NCBI RefSeq assembly: GCF_002006355.2 | Contig: NZ_CP096980.1 | Location: 4,526,001-4,590,000 of the forward strand | Direction of reading: 5' to 3' | Length of the DNA stretch: 64,000 nt | DNA from: Clostridium felsineum DSM 794 | GTDB taxonomy: Bacteria > Bacillota > Clostridia > Clostridiales > Clostridiaceae | Shown: positions 54,430-63,567 of the stretch, piece after piece | How positions within the stretch are numbered: the first letter of the stretch is position 1 | Layout of the letters: every line of letters starts with the position of its first letter | Notes under the pieces: generated by a model | The model's database searches: none | What the model saw: only the letters and a program-made list of their open reading frames with translations | Told to the model about the DNA's origin: nothing | Made by a program: the position numbers and the translations under genes

Positions 54430-54675
54430 ATGAAATCAACAGGTGTAGTTAGAAGAGTAGACGAATTAGGTAGAATAGTAATACCTATTGAGTTAAGAAG
54501 AACTTTAAATATAGCAGAAAAAGACGCTTTAGAAATATATGTAGATGGTGAGCAAATCATTTTAAAAAAATATGAACCTGCATGTATATTCTGCGGAGAT
54601 GCAAGTGACGTTATTAATTACAAAGGTAAAAACATCTGCAAACACTGCCTTCAAGAATTAAAAGAAGGTAGATAG
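54430..54675 (+). CDS. abrB: Transition-state regulator AbrB
   Basis: An 81-residue DNA-binding protein with the swapped-hairpin AbrB domain: TGVVRRVDELGRIVIPIELRR followed by LEIYVDGEQIILKK. The C-terminal part has two CxxC pairs (CIFCGD, CKHC) that could bind zinc or form disulfides, as in other clostridial AbrB proteins. It represses transition-phase genes; in C. acetobutylicum an abrB gene affects the switch from acid to solvent production. Strong AAGGAGG site, two promoters upstream and a terminator downstream. Confidence 0.95.
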   Translation: MKSTGVVRRVDELGRIVIPIELRRTLNIAEKDALEIYVDGEQIILKKYEPACIFCGDASDVINYKGKNICKHCLQELKEGR

Positions 54676-54693
54676 TTTTTAGTTTCATATATG

Positions 54694-54726
54694 AAAAGAC
54701 TGCTCTATAAATAGGCAGTCTTTTAT
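54694..54726. terminator. Bidirectional terminator between abrB and NlpC/P60 gene
   Basis: AAAAGACTGC (54694-54703) pairs with GCAGTCTTTT (54715-54724), with T-rich sequence after it. Confidence 0.88.
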
Positions 54727-54735
54727 TCTTTATAA

Positions 54736-55851
54736 TTAGTTTATTATTCTTCTTGCAGCACAATAATGTCTTATTGGTGAAAGCCTAACATTAGCTCCTG
54801 TATGAGGTGCTTCTATAAAATAGCCGTCACCAGCATAAATTCCAACATGATCTGGTCCTTTATCACTCGGTTCAAAGAAAAGCAAATCACCAGGCTGAAG
54901 ATCACCTACAACTGCCTGCCCTTCATTAACCTGTTCATATGTTGTTCTTGGTAACTTAATACCAAAATGACCATAAACGTATTGTACAAGTCCTGAACAA
55001 TCAAATCCTCCTGGCTGAGTTCCTCCCCATAAATAAGGAGTTCCCTCAAAAGATTTCGCATATTTCACTACAGCGAGCCCATCTCCACTTTGAAGAGCTT
55101 TATTATTGCTACTATTCTGAACATTCTTACCTATCGGCTTTAATTGAAGATCTGTAGAAACATTAAGTGCTTCTATTTTCTTTCTCTCATCATCTATTGC
55201 CTTTTGTATTTGCTGCATCTCGTTACTATGTTTAGCTTCTTCAGCTTTTGCTGCTGCTATAAGAGTATTTTGAGTGTTCTTCTTATTATTGAAATCATCC
55301 ATTTTTTTATGATTATCGTTTTGAAGTACTATAAGTTTATTATTTTGATCAACTAAAATCTTCTGCTGAGCTTCTACTTCCTGCTGTTGAGCTTTAAAAT
55401 TATTTATTACACCTTTATCATATTTTATTATATCTTTTACATCATCTAATCTAGAAACAAAATCACTAAAATTCTTACTGTTTAAAATTACTTCTATATA
55501 TTGAGTTGTTGTGCCATTTACATACATAGCTCTCAATCTATCTCCATAAAGTTGCTGCTCATTAGTGATATTTTCCTTAGCCTTATCTATCTTTTTCTGT
55601 GTTATTGCCATGTTTGCTTTACTCTCATTTATTTTCTCATCAGTGTTTTTTATGCTCTCATTTAATTCTCCAATTTGGTTGTCCAGTACAGTTATTTGAC
55701 TTTCCATATCTTGTACACTCTTCAGTGCATTTTGATACTGCTGTAAACTTTTATTATACTGATCTTGAAGCGGGCTCGCAAACACAATATTGCCGCTGCA
55801 AGATACCATAATACTCAAAGCCACAAGCGAAGTTAAAAACTTTCTGTGCAT
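54736..55851 (-). CDS. Secreted NlpC/P60 endopeptidase with coiled coil (copy 2)
   Basis: A 371-residue exported peptidoglycan hydrolase. Signal peptide to about NIVFAS; residues 30-230 form a long coiled coil of the CwlO/PcsB kind; the catalytic domain has Cys in GGFDCSGLVQYVYGHFG, His in GPDHVGIYAGDG and a third polar residue in YFIEAPHTG. It should cut D-Glu/diaminopimelate bonds, probably controlled by an FtsEX-like complex through the coiled coil. It is a paralogue of the next gene, 85 bases apart. ATG 55851 behind GGGGAG. Confidence 0.93.
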   Translation of the reverse strand: MHRKFLTSLVALSIMVSCSGNIVFASPLQDQYNKSLQQYQNALKSVQDMESQITVLDNQIGELNESIKNTDEKINESKANMAITQKKIDKAKENITNEQQLYGDRLRAMYVNGTTTQYIEVILNSKNFSDFVSRLDDVKDIIKYDKGVINNFKAQQQEVEAQQKILVDQNNKLIVLQNDNHKKMDDFNNKKNTQNTLIAAAKAEEAKHSNEMQQIQKAIDDERKKIEALNVSTDLQLKPIGKNVQNSSNNKALQSGDGLAVVKYAKSFEGTPYLWGGTQPGGFDCSGLVQYVYGHFGIKLPRTTYEQVNEGQAVVGDLQPGDLLFFEPSDKGPDHVGIYAGDGYFIEAPHTGANVRLSPIRHYCAARRIIN

Positions 55852-55936
55852 TCCACTTCTCCCCTTTTATATTAAGTTTTATTTAAATTATTAAAGGGAC
55901 AACAAAACAAATTTTGTGTCCCCATATTTTTCAGTC

Positions 55937-57061
55937 CTATTTTACTCTTTTAATCAAACTGTAAGCTCTAACTGGTGTTAATCTTACATCTAATCCTGTA
56001 CGTGGTGCTTCTACCATTTGTCCATCACCTGCATAAATTGCAACATGATATGGTGCTGACGCAGGTCCAAAGAACAATAAATCTCCTGGTTGTGGCGAAC
56101 TAACAGTTGTACCTACACCTGCCTGTTCTTGACTTGTCCTAGGAAGGCTTATTCCAAAATGATTATATACATATTGAACTAATCCTGAACAGTCAAATCC
56201 ACTTGGAGTTGTTCCACCCCATACATAATGAACTCCACGGAAGCTTTCTGCAAAACTTACAACATCATTACCACTTCCTGCAAATGAAGAAGGCGTTGAA
56301 TTATTTTGCACAGGTGCACTGGATGTTCCTCTGCTTATTGGTGCTGCTGCCTTTGGCGCTGCTGGTGTTGCTTTAGGTGCTGCTGCCAAAGCTATAGCTC
56401 TAGCTTGAGCTGCTTTTTCTGCATCCTGCTGTGCTTTAAGTGATGCTGCATCCTTACTTTCTTCTGCCTTTGCTTTTGCAACAAGAGCATTTTGCTCAGT
56501 CTTCTTATCATTTAATTCCTTAAGTTTAGAATCATTTTCCTTATTTAAAGCTTCAAGCTGCTGCTTATCTGCTACAATTTTATCCTTTTTAGCCTCTATT
56601 CTATTTTGTGAGTCTTTTAAATCTGATACGAGCTTTTGATCATAATCTGAAATTTGCTTTATAGCATCTATTCTAGACACCATATCACTAAAACTTTTTG
56701 ATTGAAGCAATATGTCTACATAACTTTGAGTACTACCACTTATGTATAAAGCTCTAACTCTATCTGCAAATTTATCTTTTTCTTCCTTTATGTTATCCTT
56801 AGAAGTCTCTATGTCATTTTGTGCCTCATTTATATTGCTTTGAGCCTCAGATATCTTCTTATTAACACTATCCCTTTGACTCATAATAGTTTCAATCTGG
56901 TTGTCCATTTTTTCCATGGTAACTTCTAAATCTTGCACATTTTTATGCGACGCATTTAATTTACTTTGAGCGTCCTGAACCGGCGATGCAAAAACGCTCG
57001 TAGATCCCATAGTCGCTATTATACCTACTGCGACTACAGTCGACAATATCCTCTTGTGCAC
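55937..57061 (-). CDS. Secreted NlpC/P60 endopeptidase with coiled coil (copy 1)
   Basis: A 374-residue paralogue of the downstream hydrolase. GTG 57061 is chosen: it lies seven bases after GGGGGAG and starts a normal signal peptide (cleavage near SVFAS). A coiled coil spans residues 30-215, followed by an Ala/Pro linker (AAAPKATPAAPKAAAP) absent from copy 2. The NlpC/P60 domain has SGFDCSGLVQYVYNHFG, APYHVAIYAGDG and MVEAPRTG. Probable role in wall growth or cell separation. Confidence 0.93.
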   Translation of the reverse strand: MHKRILSTVVAVGIIATMGSTSVFASPVQDAQSKLNASHKNVQDLEVTMEKMDNQIETIMSQRDSVNKKISEAQSNINEAQNDIETSKDNIKEEKDKFADRVRALYISGSTQSYVDILLQSKSFSDMVSRIDAIKQISDYDQKLVSDLKDSQNRIEAKKDKIVADKQQLEALNKENDSKLKELNDKKTEQNALVAKAKAEESKDAASLKAQQDAEKAAQARAIALAAAPKATPAAPKAAAPISRGTSSAPVQNNSTPSSFAGSGNDVVSFAESFRGVHYVWGGTTPSGFDCSGLVQYVYNHFGISLPRTSQEQAGVGTTVSSPQPGDLLFFGPASAPYHVAIYAGDGQMVEAPRTGLDVRLTPVRAYSLIKRVK

Positions 57062-57271
57062 TACATATCTCCCCCTTAATCCAATGTAAATATTTTCACT
57101 CTTGCTCATAAAAAAAGACTGTCCAACTTTTGTATTCAATTTTATAATATTGTTTATATTATATCATTATTTTTGCACAATTTACAACCGACACTTTTTA
57201 TATTATATTCAAGTTTTTATAAGCATATAGTACAATAAAAAGATTATTCAAATCTCTTAAGGGATTATACA

Positions 57272-58117
57272 TCATTTTATTGCTATAGAATGTTTATAAA
57301 CTTCCGATTTACCGATGTTTCTCTCTTTGGCCACCTTTTTCACAGCCTCTTTTTTAGATAATCCTTCTTCCATACATTTAATTATATGCTCTTCAATACT
57401 CATATCTTCCCACTCAGACATTTTTTCATTTATAATCTCCTCTTCGCTCTTTCCTGCAAGGATTAGAACGTATTCCCCCTTAGGTTTAGAAGTATTATAA
57501 AACTCAATTGCTTCCTCAAGAGTAATATGTTTTATCTCTTCATGAAGTTTTGTAAGTTCTCTACATATAGCTATTTGTCTGTTTCCAAGATTGTCAAATA
57601 AAAAGCTTAATGTATTTAATAGTTTATGCGGAGCTTCATAAAAAATTAACGTTTCCTTAACATTTTTCACATCTTCAATCACTGCTTTTCTATCCTTTGT
57701 TTCCTTAGGCAGAAATCCTCTAAATAGGAACTTTGATGTATCAAGTCCAGAACATACTAAAGCTGTAACTAAAGCTGTAGGGCCTGGTATAACTTCAAAT
57801 TCAATATTATTTTCAATAAACTTCTCTACTATGACACTTCCCGGATCTGAAATTCCTGGCATACCTGCGTCTGTTACTAGCGCTATATTCTTACCATCCC
57901 TAACCATATCCATTAATTCTTTACTTCTATTATTTTCATTAAACTTATGATAACTTATCAAAGGCTTCTTTATATTAAAGTGATTTAATAACTTTAAACT
58001 CTGCCTTGTATCCTCTGCTGCTATAACATCACAATTTTGTAGTGTTTCCAAAGCCCTCAGTGTTATATCCTTCAGATTTCCTATAGGTGTTCCAACTAAA
58101 AATAATTTTCCACTCAT
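57272..58117 (-). CDS. rsmI: 16S rRNA (cytidine-1402-2'-O)-methyltransferase
   Basis: A 281-residue SAM-dependent methylase of the tetrapyrrole-methylase fold. LFLVGTPIGNLKDITLRA, AAEDTRQSLKLLNHF, LVTDAGMPGISDPG and EVIPGPTALVTALVCSG are the signatures of RsmI. It methylates the 2'-OH of C1402 in 16S rRNA at the decoding centre. The C-terminal tail ends in a small helical segment. It is preceded 11 bases upstream by the TrmN6-like methylase gene, a conserved pairing in Firmicutes. Confidence 0.95.
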   Translation of the reverse strand: MSGKLFLVGTPIGNLKDITLRALETLQNCDVIAAEDTRQSLKLLNHFNIKKPLISYHKFNENNRSKELMDMVRDGKNIALVTDAGMPGISDPGSVIVEKFIENNIEFEVIPGPTALVTALVCSGLDTSKFLFRGFLPKETKDRKAVIEDVKNVKETLIFYEAPHKLLNTLSFLFDNLGNRQIAICRELTKLHEEIKHITLEEAIEFYNTSKPKGEYVLILAGKSEEEIINEKMSEWEDMSIEEHIIKCMEEGLSKKEAVKKVAKERNIGKSEVYKHSIAIK

Positions 58118-58128
58118 GCTAGTTTCCC

Positions 58129-58863
58129 CTACCTTCCATATATCTCATTTAATTCTTCCGTATAATCTCCGTTATCCTTATGTATATACAAAGAGTTTTC
58201 CCATTTTAAGAACTCTCTACCATCACGTTTACCTTCTATAAGAACTATGTTTGGTGGTTTTTTAGTGTTCGGATAAACCAGTTTTATGGATTTGGGTTCT
58301 ATTTTATATTTTCTCATTAAACACAGTATGTCAGCAAGCCTTTCAGGTCTATGAACCATAAAAAAGCTGCCATTATCTTTTAGTAGAATTCTAGCGGCCT
58401 TTATAACATCCTCTAAATTACAACATATCTCATGCCTAGCAATAGCATTCTTATCAAATTCATTTACAATTCCTGAATTTTTTAGTTTATATGGCGGATT
58501 TACCGTTATTACATCCACTCTTTCCATTTTTTTTAATACTTCTACATTTTTAAGATCTTCATTTATAAATTTTATTTTGCCTTGAAATTCATTATATAAA
58601 ACAGTTCTATTTGCCATTTCAACCATATCCTCTTGAATTTCAATACCAACAATAGATTTCGGTTCCTTTTTTCCTTCTATAATAAATGGAACTATTCCTG
58701 TTCCACTACACAAGTCTATAACTGTTTGATTTCTTTTAACCTTAGCATAATTTGCAAGCAAAACAGCATCTACTCCAAATCTGAAGCCTTGTTTTTTTTG
58801 TATTATGCGAATATCTTTTATTTGTAAATCATCAAGCGTTTCATCTATTTTAACTAAATCCAT
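58129..58863 (-). CDS. TrmN6/YabB-like adenine-N6 methyltransferase
   Basis: A 244-residue Rossmann methylase. KKQGFRFGVDAVLLANYA is the family opening, IDLCSGTGIVPF binds SAM, VGIEIQEDMVEMANR follows strand 2, and VNPPYKLK is the NPPY catalytic motif for N6-adenine methylation. The probable target is A37 of tRNA-Val. ATG 58863 lies five bases after AGGAAGTG; an ATG at 58884 precedes that site. Confidence 0.9.
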   Translation of the reverse strand: MDLVKIDETLDDLQIKDIRIIQKKQGFRFGVDAVLLANYAKVKRNQTVIDLCSGTGIVPFIIEGKKEPKSIVGIEIQEDMVEMANRTVLYNEFQGKIKFINEDLKNVEVLKKMERVDVITVNPPYKLKNSGIVNEFDKNAIARHEICCNLEDVIKAARILLKDNGSFFMVHRPERLADILCLMRKYKIEPKSIKLVYPNTKKPPNIVLIEGKRDGREFLKWENSLYIHKDNGDYTEELNEIYGR

Positions 58864-58940
58864 AAATTCACTTCCTAAAATCATTAATCAGAAACTCTAT
58901 TAATTATATTATACATTACTGATTTTTTCTATAAAAATAA

Positions 58941-58976
58941 AAAGGCAAGGAACATAAATCACTTCCTTGCTTTCTT
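58941..58976 (-). terminator. Terminator of motAB
   Basis: On the minus strand GCAAGGAA pairs with TTCCTTGC and T runs follow; it begins right at the motB stop. Confidence 0.85.
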
Positions 58977-59747
58977 TTATTTACCGCCGCTTTCTTGTTC
59001 TACAGCGTTAAATTTACTATTTAATATTACAATATCAACTCTTCTATTTCTAGCCTTACCTACATCTGTATTATTATCTGCTACTGGTCTTGTATCTGCA
59101 TAACTTACTGTATACATTTGAGTTGGTGGTATTTTAGCTGTATCTAGTAAAATATGCTCAACATTATTTGATCTAGCAGAACCCAATTCTATATTTGATG
59201 GATATTGCGAATTGCTTATAGGGGTATTGTCTGTATGCCCTTCAATTCTTATATAGTTATCAATAGTATTTAGTATCTTTCCTATTTCAACTAGTTTTTT
59301 TTCAAAATCTGGTTTTACTTCTGCTCTTCCCCTATCAAACATTAGTGTATCAACTATACTAACCACTAATCCCTTTTCTTCTAAGTTAGTAGTTACACTA
59401 CCTTGCATACCATTTTCTTTTACATATTGGTCTATTTTTTGTTTTACATCCTTAAGCTTATTTTCTTCAGTCTTCTCTGCTGAAGCATTTTGTTTATTAG
59501 ATTGTTGCGTAACATAATTATTGCTTGTTTTTATATCAACAGCATCTTCATTACCTATAATTGTTTTTCCAGTGGAGCCTTCAAAGCCAGCTTTAAGGGA
59601 TTGTGCTATTTGTGCAAACTTAGACTTACTCACTGTACTTGAAGCATACATAACTATGAAAAATGCCATAAGAAGAGTTATTAAATCTGAATATGTAAGT
59701 AGCCAACGTTCTGAATTTTCTGGCTCCTCATGTTTTTTCTTTTTCAA
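58977..59747 (-). CDS. motB: Flagellar stator protein MotB
   Basis: A 256-residue stator subunit. The N-terminal helix WLLTYSDLITLLMAFFIVMYA carries the ion-binding Asp21; a plug/linker follows, and the C-terminal OmpA domain (LMFDRGRAEVKPDF, RIEGHTDNTPI, ARSNNVEHILL, GKARNRRVDIVI) binds peptidoglycan. With MotA it conducts ions and drives flagellar rotation. ATG two bases after the motA stop. No other flagellar genes are in the window, so the stator is encoded apart from the main flagellar locus. Confidence 0.96.
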   Translation of the reverse strand: MKKKKHEEPENSERWLLTYSDLITLLMAFFIVMYASSTVSKSKFAQIAQSLKAGFEGSTGKTIIGNEDAVDIKTSNNYVTQQSNKQNASAEKTEENKLKDVKQKIDQYVKENGMQGSVTTNLEEKGLVVSIVDTLMFDRGRAEVKPDFEKKLVEIGKILNTIDNYIRIEGHTDNTPISNSQYPSNIELGSARSNNVEHILLDTAKIPPTQMYTVSYADTRPVADNNTDVGKARNRRVDIVILNSKFNAVEQESGGK

Positions 59748-59749
59748 AC

Positions 59750-60538
59750 TTATTCACCTTCTCCTCCACTCATATTTTCATATTGTAGAAGTTGCTTCTT
59801 GTCCAAAAATCCTTTAAGTTTTTCATCAAGTGTATTAGGATTTATACCTTCTTGAATACAAAGTATAGCTTCTATCACTAAGCTTTTTTCTTGTATTTCT
59901 ATAGCATTAAGTCTTTTTAATTTACTTGCTATTGGTAAGCAGACTAAATTGGCACTACTTATACCATAAAGTGTGGCCAAGAATGCTGACGATATCGATT
60001 CTCCAAGTTGGGAAGTATCACTACTTAAGTTTCCAAGAACAACAACAAGACTACAAACAGTACCTATGATTCCAAGTGTAGGAGCAAATCCGCCCGCAGC
60101 TTGAAATATATCAGCGCCTACCTTATGCCTTTCTTCTATCAATTCTACACTTAACTCTAATGTGTCCTTTACTGTTTGAGGCTCGATACCATCTACAACC
60201 ATCTGAAGACCTTTTTTGATAAAGGGATCTACGCCTTCTTCTGATATCATTTCTTCTATACTTAAAAGTCCTTCTTTTCTTGTCTTAAACGCTATCTGTT
60301 TAAAGTAAGCTATAAGTGCTGGTAAATCTGTTTTAGGTTTTGCAAAAACAACCTTGACAACACTTCCAATCCTTTTTATATCAGCAAATGGGAAAGATGT
60401 ACATACTGCTCCTATAGTTCCTCCAAAAACAATTATTGCTGGTGAACCATGCAATAAGCTTGTAACTGAACCACCATCAATCATAAAACCCAATATAACA
60501 GCTACCACCGCCACTAACACAAATATAATACTATCCAA
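59750..60538 (-). CDS. motA: Flagellar stator protein MotA
   Basis: A 262-residue membrane protein with four helices. GGTIGAVCTSFPFADIKRIG, the long cytoplasmic loop with conserved charged residues (EEMISEEGVDPFIKKGLQ), and AAGGFAPTLGIIGTVCSLV and ISSAFLATLYGISSANLV of helices 3 and 4 are typical. It starts with TTG at 60538, six bases after GAGGAG. With MotB it forms the ion channel of the motor; the coupling ion is not clear from sequence alone. Confidence 0.95.
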   Translation of the reverse strand: MDSIIFVLVAVVAVILGFMIDGGSVTSLLHGSPAIIVFGGTIGAVCTSFPFADIKRIGSVVKVVFAKPKTDLPALIAYFKQIAFKTRKEGLLSIEEMISEEGVDPFIKKGLQMVVDGIEPQTVKDTLELSVELIEERHKVGADIFQAAGGFAPTLGIIGTVCSLVVVLGNLSSDTSQLGESISSAFLATLYGISSANLVCLPIASKLKRLNAIEIQEKSLVIEAILCIQEGINPNTLDEKLKGFLDKKQLLQYENMSGGEGE

Positions 60539-60685
60539 ACCATTCTCCTCCTTAATACCCGTCGGTTAAGAAAACTTATAAAATTTATATATATTCCAAT
60601 ATGTACCTTCAAGAAAGTCTATAATTTATTATCGTAACCTAGAATAATTAATTTACATGCTATTTAAAATTGCAATAAAATAAAT

Positions 60686-60722
60686 AAAAAGTTCGCATCA
60701 CTAAAATGCGAACTTTTTATTT
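60686..60722 (-). terminator. Terminator of ferredoxin gene
   Basis: AAAAAGTTCGCAT (60686-60698) and its exact complement (60706-60718) with A/T runs on both sides. Confidence 0.9.
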
Positions 60723-60730
60723 ATTTTATT

Positions 60731-60901
60731 TTACTCTTGAACTGGAGCTCCTACTGGGCAAACATTAGCACAGTTTCCACATTCAATGCATGTATCAGCA
60801 TCAATTACGAATTGAGTATCTCCTTGGCTTATAGCGCTAACTGGACATTCTGAAGCACATGAACCACAACTAACACAAGCGTCTGTTATTTTATATGCCA
60901 T
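60731..60901 (-). CDS. fdx: 2[4Fe-4S] clostridial ferredoxin
   Basis: A 56-residue electron carrier starting MAYKITDACVSCGSC. Two CxxCxxCxxxCP motifs (CVSCGSCASECP and CIECGNCANVCP) bind two [4Fe-4S] clusters. Length and sequence match the classic clostridial ferredoxin that links pyruvate:ferredoxin oxidoreductase and hydrogenase, the core of electron flow to hydrogen and NAD(P)H. It has a GGAGGTG ribosome site, its own promoter and a terminator, consistent with strong single-gene expression. It is a small gene easily missed by length filters. Confidence 0.97.
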   Translation of the reverse strand: MAYKITDACVSCGSCASECPVSAISQGDTQFVIDADTCIECGNCANVCPVGAPVQE

Positions 60902-60947
60902 ACTAAATACACCTCCTTATCATATAGGCGTTAAATACTACACGTAC

Positions 60948-60975
60948 ATTGTAACATGATTTTGATAAATTTCAA
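60948..60975 (-). promoter_or_regulatory. Ferredoxin promoter
   Basis: On the minus strand TTGAAA (60975-60970), 16 bases, TACAAT (60953-60948). Confidence 0.68.
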
Positions 60976-61069
60976 ACAATATTTATATAATTTTGAGGGC
61001 ATACTAAAAAAATAGATATGTTGTTTGTATTTTTATGAAATTAATTACAATTCCACCATATTGCTCATG

Positions 61070-61273
61070 TTAAACAATAATATAACCCAACTTTTCTATT
61101 GAATCTACCATATCATCTACTTTTAAAAGTCTTTCATCATAAATCACTTCAACTTCTAACTTATCCTTATCTATATAAAATGCTATTACTCCCTCATTTC
61201 TAGATATAGAGCTTCTAACCTTTGATATATCATTTGAAGTAACCATATTACTTATTTTTAAAACCGTCTTCAT
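61070..61273 (-). CDS. Small HMA-like domain protein without CxxC
   Basis: A 67-residue protein with the beta-alpha-beta pattern of heavy-metal-associated domains (VLKISNMVTSNDISKVRSSI, EVIYDERLLKVDDMVDSIEKLGY). The loop that in copper chaperones carries CxxC has no Cys here, so metal transport is unlikely; it may be a structural or protein-binding relative. It follows ricT by 14 bases with GGAGG and is probably co-transcribed with the ricT-holB-darA group. Confidence 0.72.
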   Translation of the reverse strand: MKTVLKISNMVTSNDISKVRSSISRNEGVIAFYIDKDKLEVEVIYDERLLKVDDMVDSIEKLGYIIV

Positions 61274-61287
61274 TTTTTGAGTGCCTC

Positions 61288-62199
61288 CTAATCAGGTTTA
61301 AATAACTCTTTTACTTCTTTTGCATCTACATCTTCAAGCTCTAACTTTATTTGAGATTCATCTACATTTCCTTCATAAGATCCAGATATTAATTTTACAT
61401 CTTTAATATGAACCTCTGCTTCTGAAATTGTTTCTCCATCTTTTGCTGTATACTTAACTTTAACTGATTCTTTTATTATATTATTGTCTACTATCTCTGC
61501 CTTACCATACTCTTTTGTATTTACTATAGACCCAACCTTCGGCATTCTTTTTCTTATATCTTCATAACTCTCTTGTTCATAATTTAAGCAGCACATAAGC
61601 CTTCCACATACTCCTGAAATTTTAGAAGGATTAAGTGACAAGTTCTGCTCTTTTGCCATTTTTATCGAAACTGGTGCAAAATCTCCTAGATACAAAGAAC
61701 AACACATAGGTCTTCCGCATACACCAAAACCGCCTATCATCTTTGCTTCATCTCTCACACCTATCTGTCTCAGCTCAATTCTAGTCCTAAATACAGATGC
61801 TAAATCTTTAACTAACTCTCTAAAGTCTACTCTTCCTTCCGCTGTGAAATAAAATATTATCTTATTATTATCGAAGGTGTACTCAACATCTATCAATTTC
61901 ATGACAAGCTCATGTTTTTTTATTTTATTAAGACAAATATTAAAAGCCTCTTTTTCTTTGCTTTTGTTTTCCAAGTATTTCTTTTTATCTTCTTCTGTAG
62001 CTACTCTTATAACACTTTTTAGAGGTGATACTATACTCTCTTCCCCTACATTTTTTAACCCTATAACACAATTACCATATTCAATTCCCCTTGCTGTTTC
62101 AACTATAACGTCGTCCCCTTTGTTTACATTGAGATCATCAGGAGAAAAGTAATATATCTTTCCTGCCTTCTTAAATCTCACTCCCACAACTGTTATCAT
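61288..62199 (-). CDS. ricT: RicT/YaaT, PSP1-domain subunit of the Y-complex
   Basis: A 303-residue cytoplasmic protein. The PSP1 domain includes ARGIEYGNCVIG, and the Cys motifs GGFGVCGRPMCCSLYLGDF and GVCGRLMCCLNYE bind Fe-S clusters in the B. subtilis RicAFT complex, which promotes RNase Y maturation of mRNAs and affects sporulation and biofilm. ATG 62199 is three to seven bases after AGGAGG; the longer frame start at 62235 overlaps holB. Gene order holB-ricT is conserved in Firmicutes. Confidence 0.95.
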   Translation of the reverse strand: MITVVGVRFKKAGKIYYFSPDDLNVNKGDDVIVETARGIEYGNCVIGLKNVGEESIVSPLKSVIRVATEEDKKKYLENKSKEKEAFNICLNKIKKHELVMKLIDVEYTFDNNKIIFYFTAEGRVDFRELVKDLASVFRTRIELRQIGVRDEAKMIGGFGVCGRPMCCSLYLGDFAPVSIKMAKEQNLSLNPSKISGVCGRLMCCLNYEQESYEDIRKRMPKVGSIVNTKEYGKAEIVDNNIIKESVKVKYTAKDGETISEAEVHIKDVKLISGSYEGNVDESQIKLELEDVDAKEVKELFKPD

Positions 62200-62200
62200 A

Positions 62201-63145
62201 TTAGACCTCCTGTATTTTAAACAACATTTCAACATAAGTTAAAGGCATATTAACATTTGTTTCCAAGTTTAATTGTCCATAATTCACTGCTTCTACCATC
62301 TTATTTAACTGTTTCATAGAAAATTGGCTAGCTACCTTTTTTACATCGTCTATCTTATCTAAATTTATTAAAAGATCCTTATTTCCCGTTTCTTTGTATA
62401 TAAGCGCATCTCTTATATATAAAATAAAGTAGTTACAAATTTCATGCCATAATTTCTTATACTCAGAGAGCTTATTTGCACATTCAATAATCTTTTTAGG
62501 ATTTAGATTTTTTATATTTAAAATAGCATTTATGACAATATTCCTTATTTCCTTCAAATCTTTATCATTTAAAAATTCATCCACTTTACCAGGAATACCA
62601 TCACTAAAAGCTAGTAATGTTCTTATCTCATCTTCATTTGTTATATTATATTTAATATCTATAAATTTTCGTATTTCATCTTCATTGAGACGATTTAATT
62701 TATAAATTTGACATCTTGATTTTACAGTATCAAGAACTCTATTTTGAGATTTACATAATAATATTATATAAACACCTACTGGTGGTTCCTCTATTGTTTT
62801 TAAGAAAGCATTTTGTCCTTGAATAGTCATAGAATCCATATCATGAACTACTATTATTTTATTATTGCCTTCATACGGCTTTTTATTTACTTCCTCTATT
62901 ATTTTCCTAACTTGATCTACCGATATACTTTTTTTGTCATTTAATATTTTCCACTCAATTAAATCTGCATATTCCCTTATTTCAGATTTATTTAAAATCT
63001 TTGAAGCAATTTCTCTTGCAATAACACTTTTACCTATTCCATCTTCACCACATAATATTATTGCATGTGGAAATCTTTTATTTTTAATTAACTCATCAAA
63101 CTGTGTTCTAATATCTTCATGTCCAAATATATTTTCAAATTTCAT
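62201..63145 (-). CDS. holB: DNA polymerase III delta-prime subunit
   Basis: A 314-residue clamp-loader subunit. FENIFGHEDIRTQF and P-loop CGEDGIGKS open the AAA+ domain; IVVHDMDSMTIQGQNAFLKTIEEPP is the Walker B/sensor region, and SRCQIYKLNRL contains the conserved SRC. The zinc-module Cys residues of E. coli delta-prime are not evident. ATG 63145 follows AGGAAG by eight bases; a TTG at 63166 is upstream of that site. Part of the darA-holB-ricT group. Confidence 0.92.
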   Translation of the reverse strand: MKFENIFGHEDIRTQFDELIKNKRFPHAIILCGEDGIGKSVIAREIASKILNKSEIREYADLIEWKILNDKKSISVDQVRKIIEEVNKKPYEGNNKIIVVHDMDSMTIQGQNAFLKTIEEPPVGVYIILLCKSQNRVLDTVKSRCQIYKLNRLNEDEIRKFIDIKYNITNEDEIRTLLAFSDGIPGKVDEFLNDKDLKEIRNIVINAILNIKNLNPKKIIECANKLSEYKKLWHEICNYFILYIRDALIYKETGNKDLLINLDKIDDVKKVASQFSMKQLNKMVEAVNYGQLNLETNVNMPLTYVEMLFKIQEV

Positions 63146-63162
63146 GAAAACTTCTTCCTCTA

Positions 63163-63492
63163 TCAAATTTTAATAAACTTATCAACGTCCACTACAAATA
63201 TAGTTGCTCCCCCTACCTCTACATCAATAGGATAAGGAACATATACTCCCGTGGACCCTGCAACTGGAGAAGGTGACGTTACAACTTGCTGACGCGTTTT
63301 GCATACATCTTCTATTGTCTCTATAACACCATCTACTTCTTTTTCTTCAACTCCTATCATTAAAGTAGTATTTCCTGACTTTAGAAATCCACCTGTAGTA
63401 GCTAGCTTTGTTACTCTTAATCCTTTGTCTGTTAAGACATCAATTAACTCACCTGCGTCATCATCTTGAACAATGCATATAACTAATTTCAT
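63163..63492 (-). CDS. darA: Cyclic-di-AMP receptor DarA/PstA (YaaQ)
   Basis: A 109-residue PII-like protein. MKLVICIVQDDDAGELIDVL, LATTGGFLKSGNTTLMIGV and the C-terminal GATIFVVDVDKFIKI are the family pattern; the TTGGFL loop contributes to c-di-AMP binding in trimers. It senses c-di-AMP; the downstream targets remain unclear. It overlaps nothing and precedes holB by 17 bases. Confidence 0.95.
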   Translation of the reverse strand: MKLVICIVQDDDAGELIDVLTDKGLRVTKLATTGGFLKSGNTTLMIGVEEKEVDGVIETIEDVCKTRQQVVTSPSPVAGSTGVYVPYPIDVEVGGATIFVVDVDKFIKI

Positions 63493-63567
63493 TTTTACCC
63501 CTCCTCTATAGAATCTTTATATTTATTTTAACACATTTTTATGTAAATTCTATGTTTTTAAATATAT

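Noticed and set aside
60541..60600. Sigma-D (flagellar) promoter before motA
   Set aside because: A CCGACGGG stretch resembles GCCGATAA, but it lies too close to the ribosome site and the TAAA element is at the wrong spacing.
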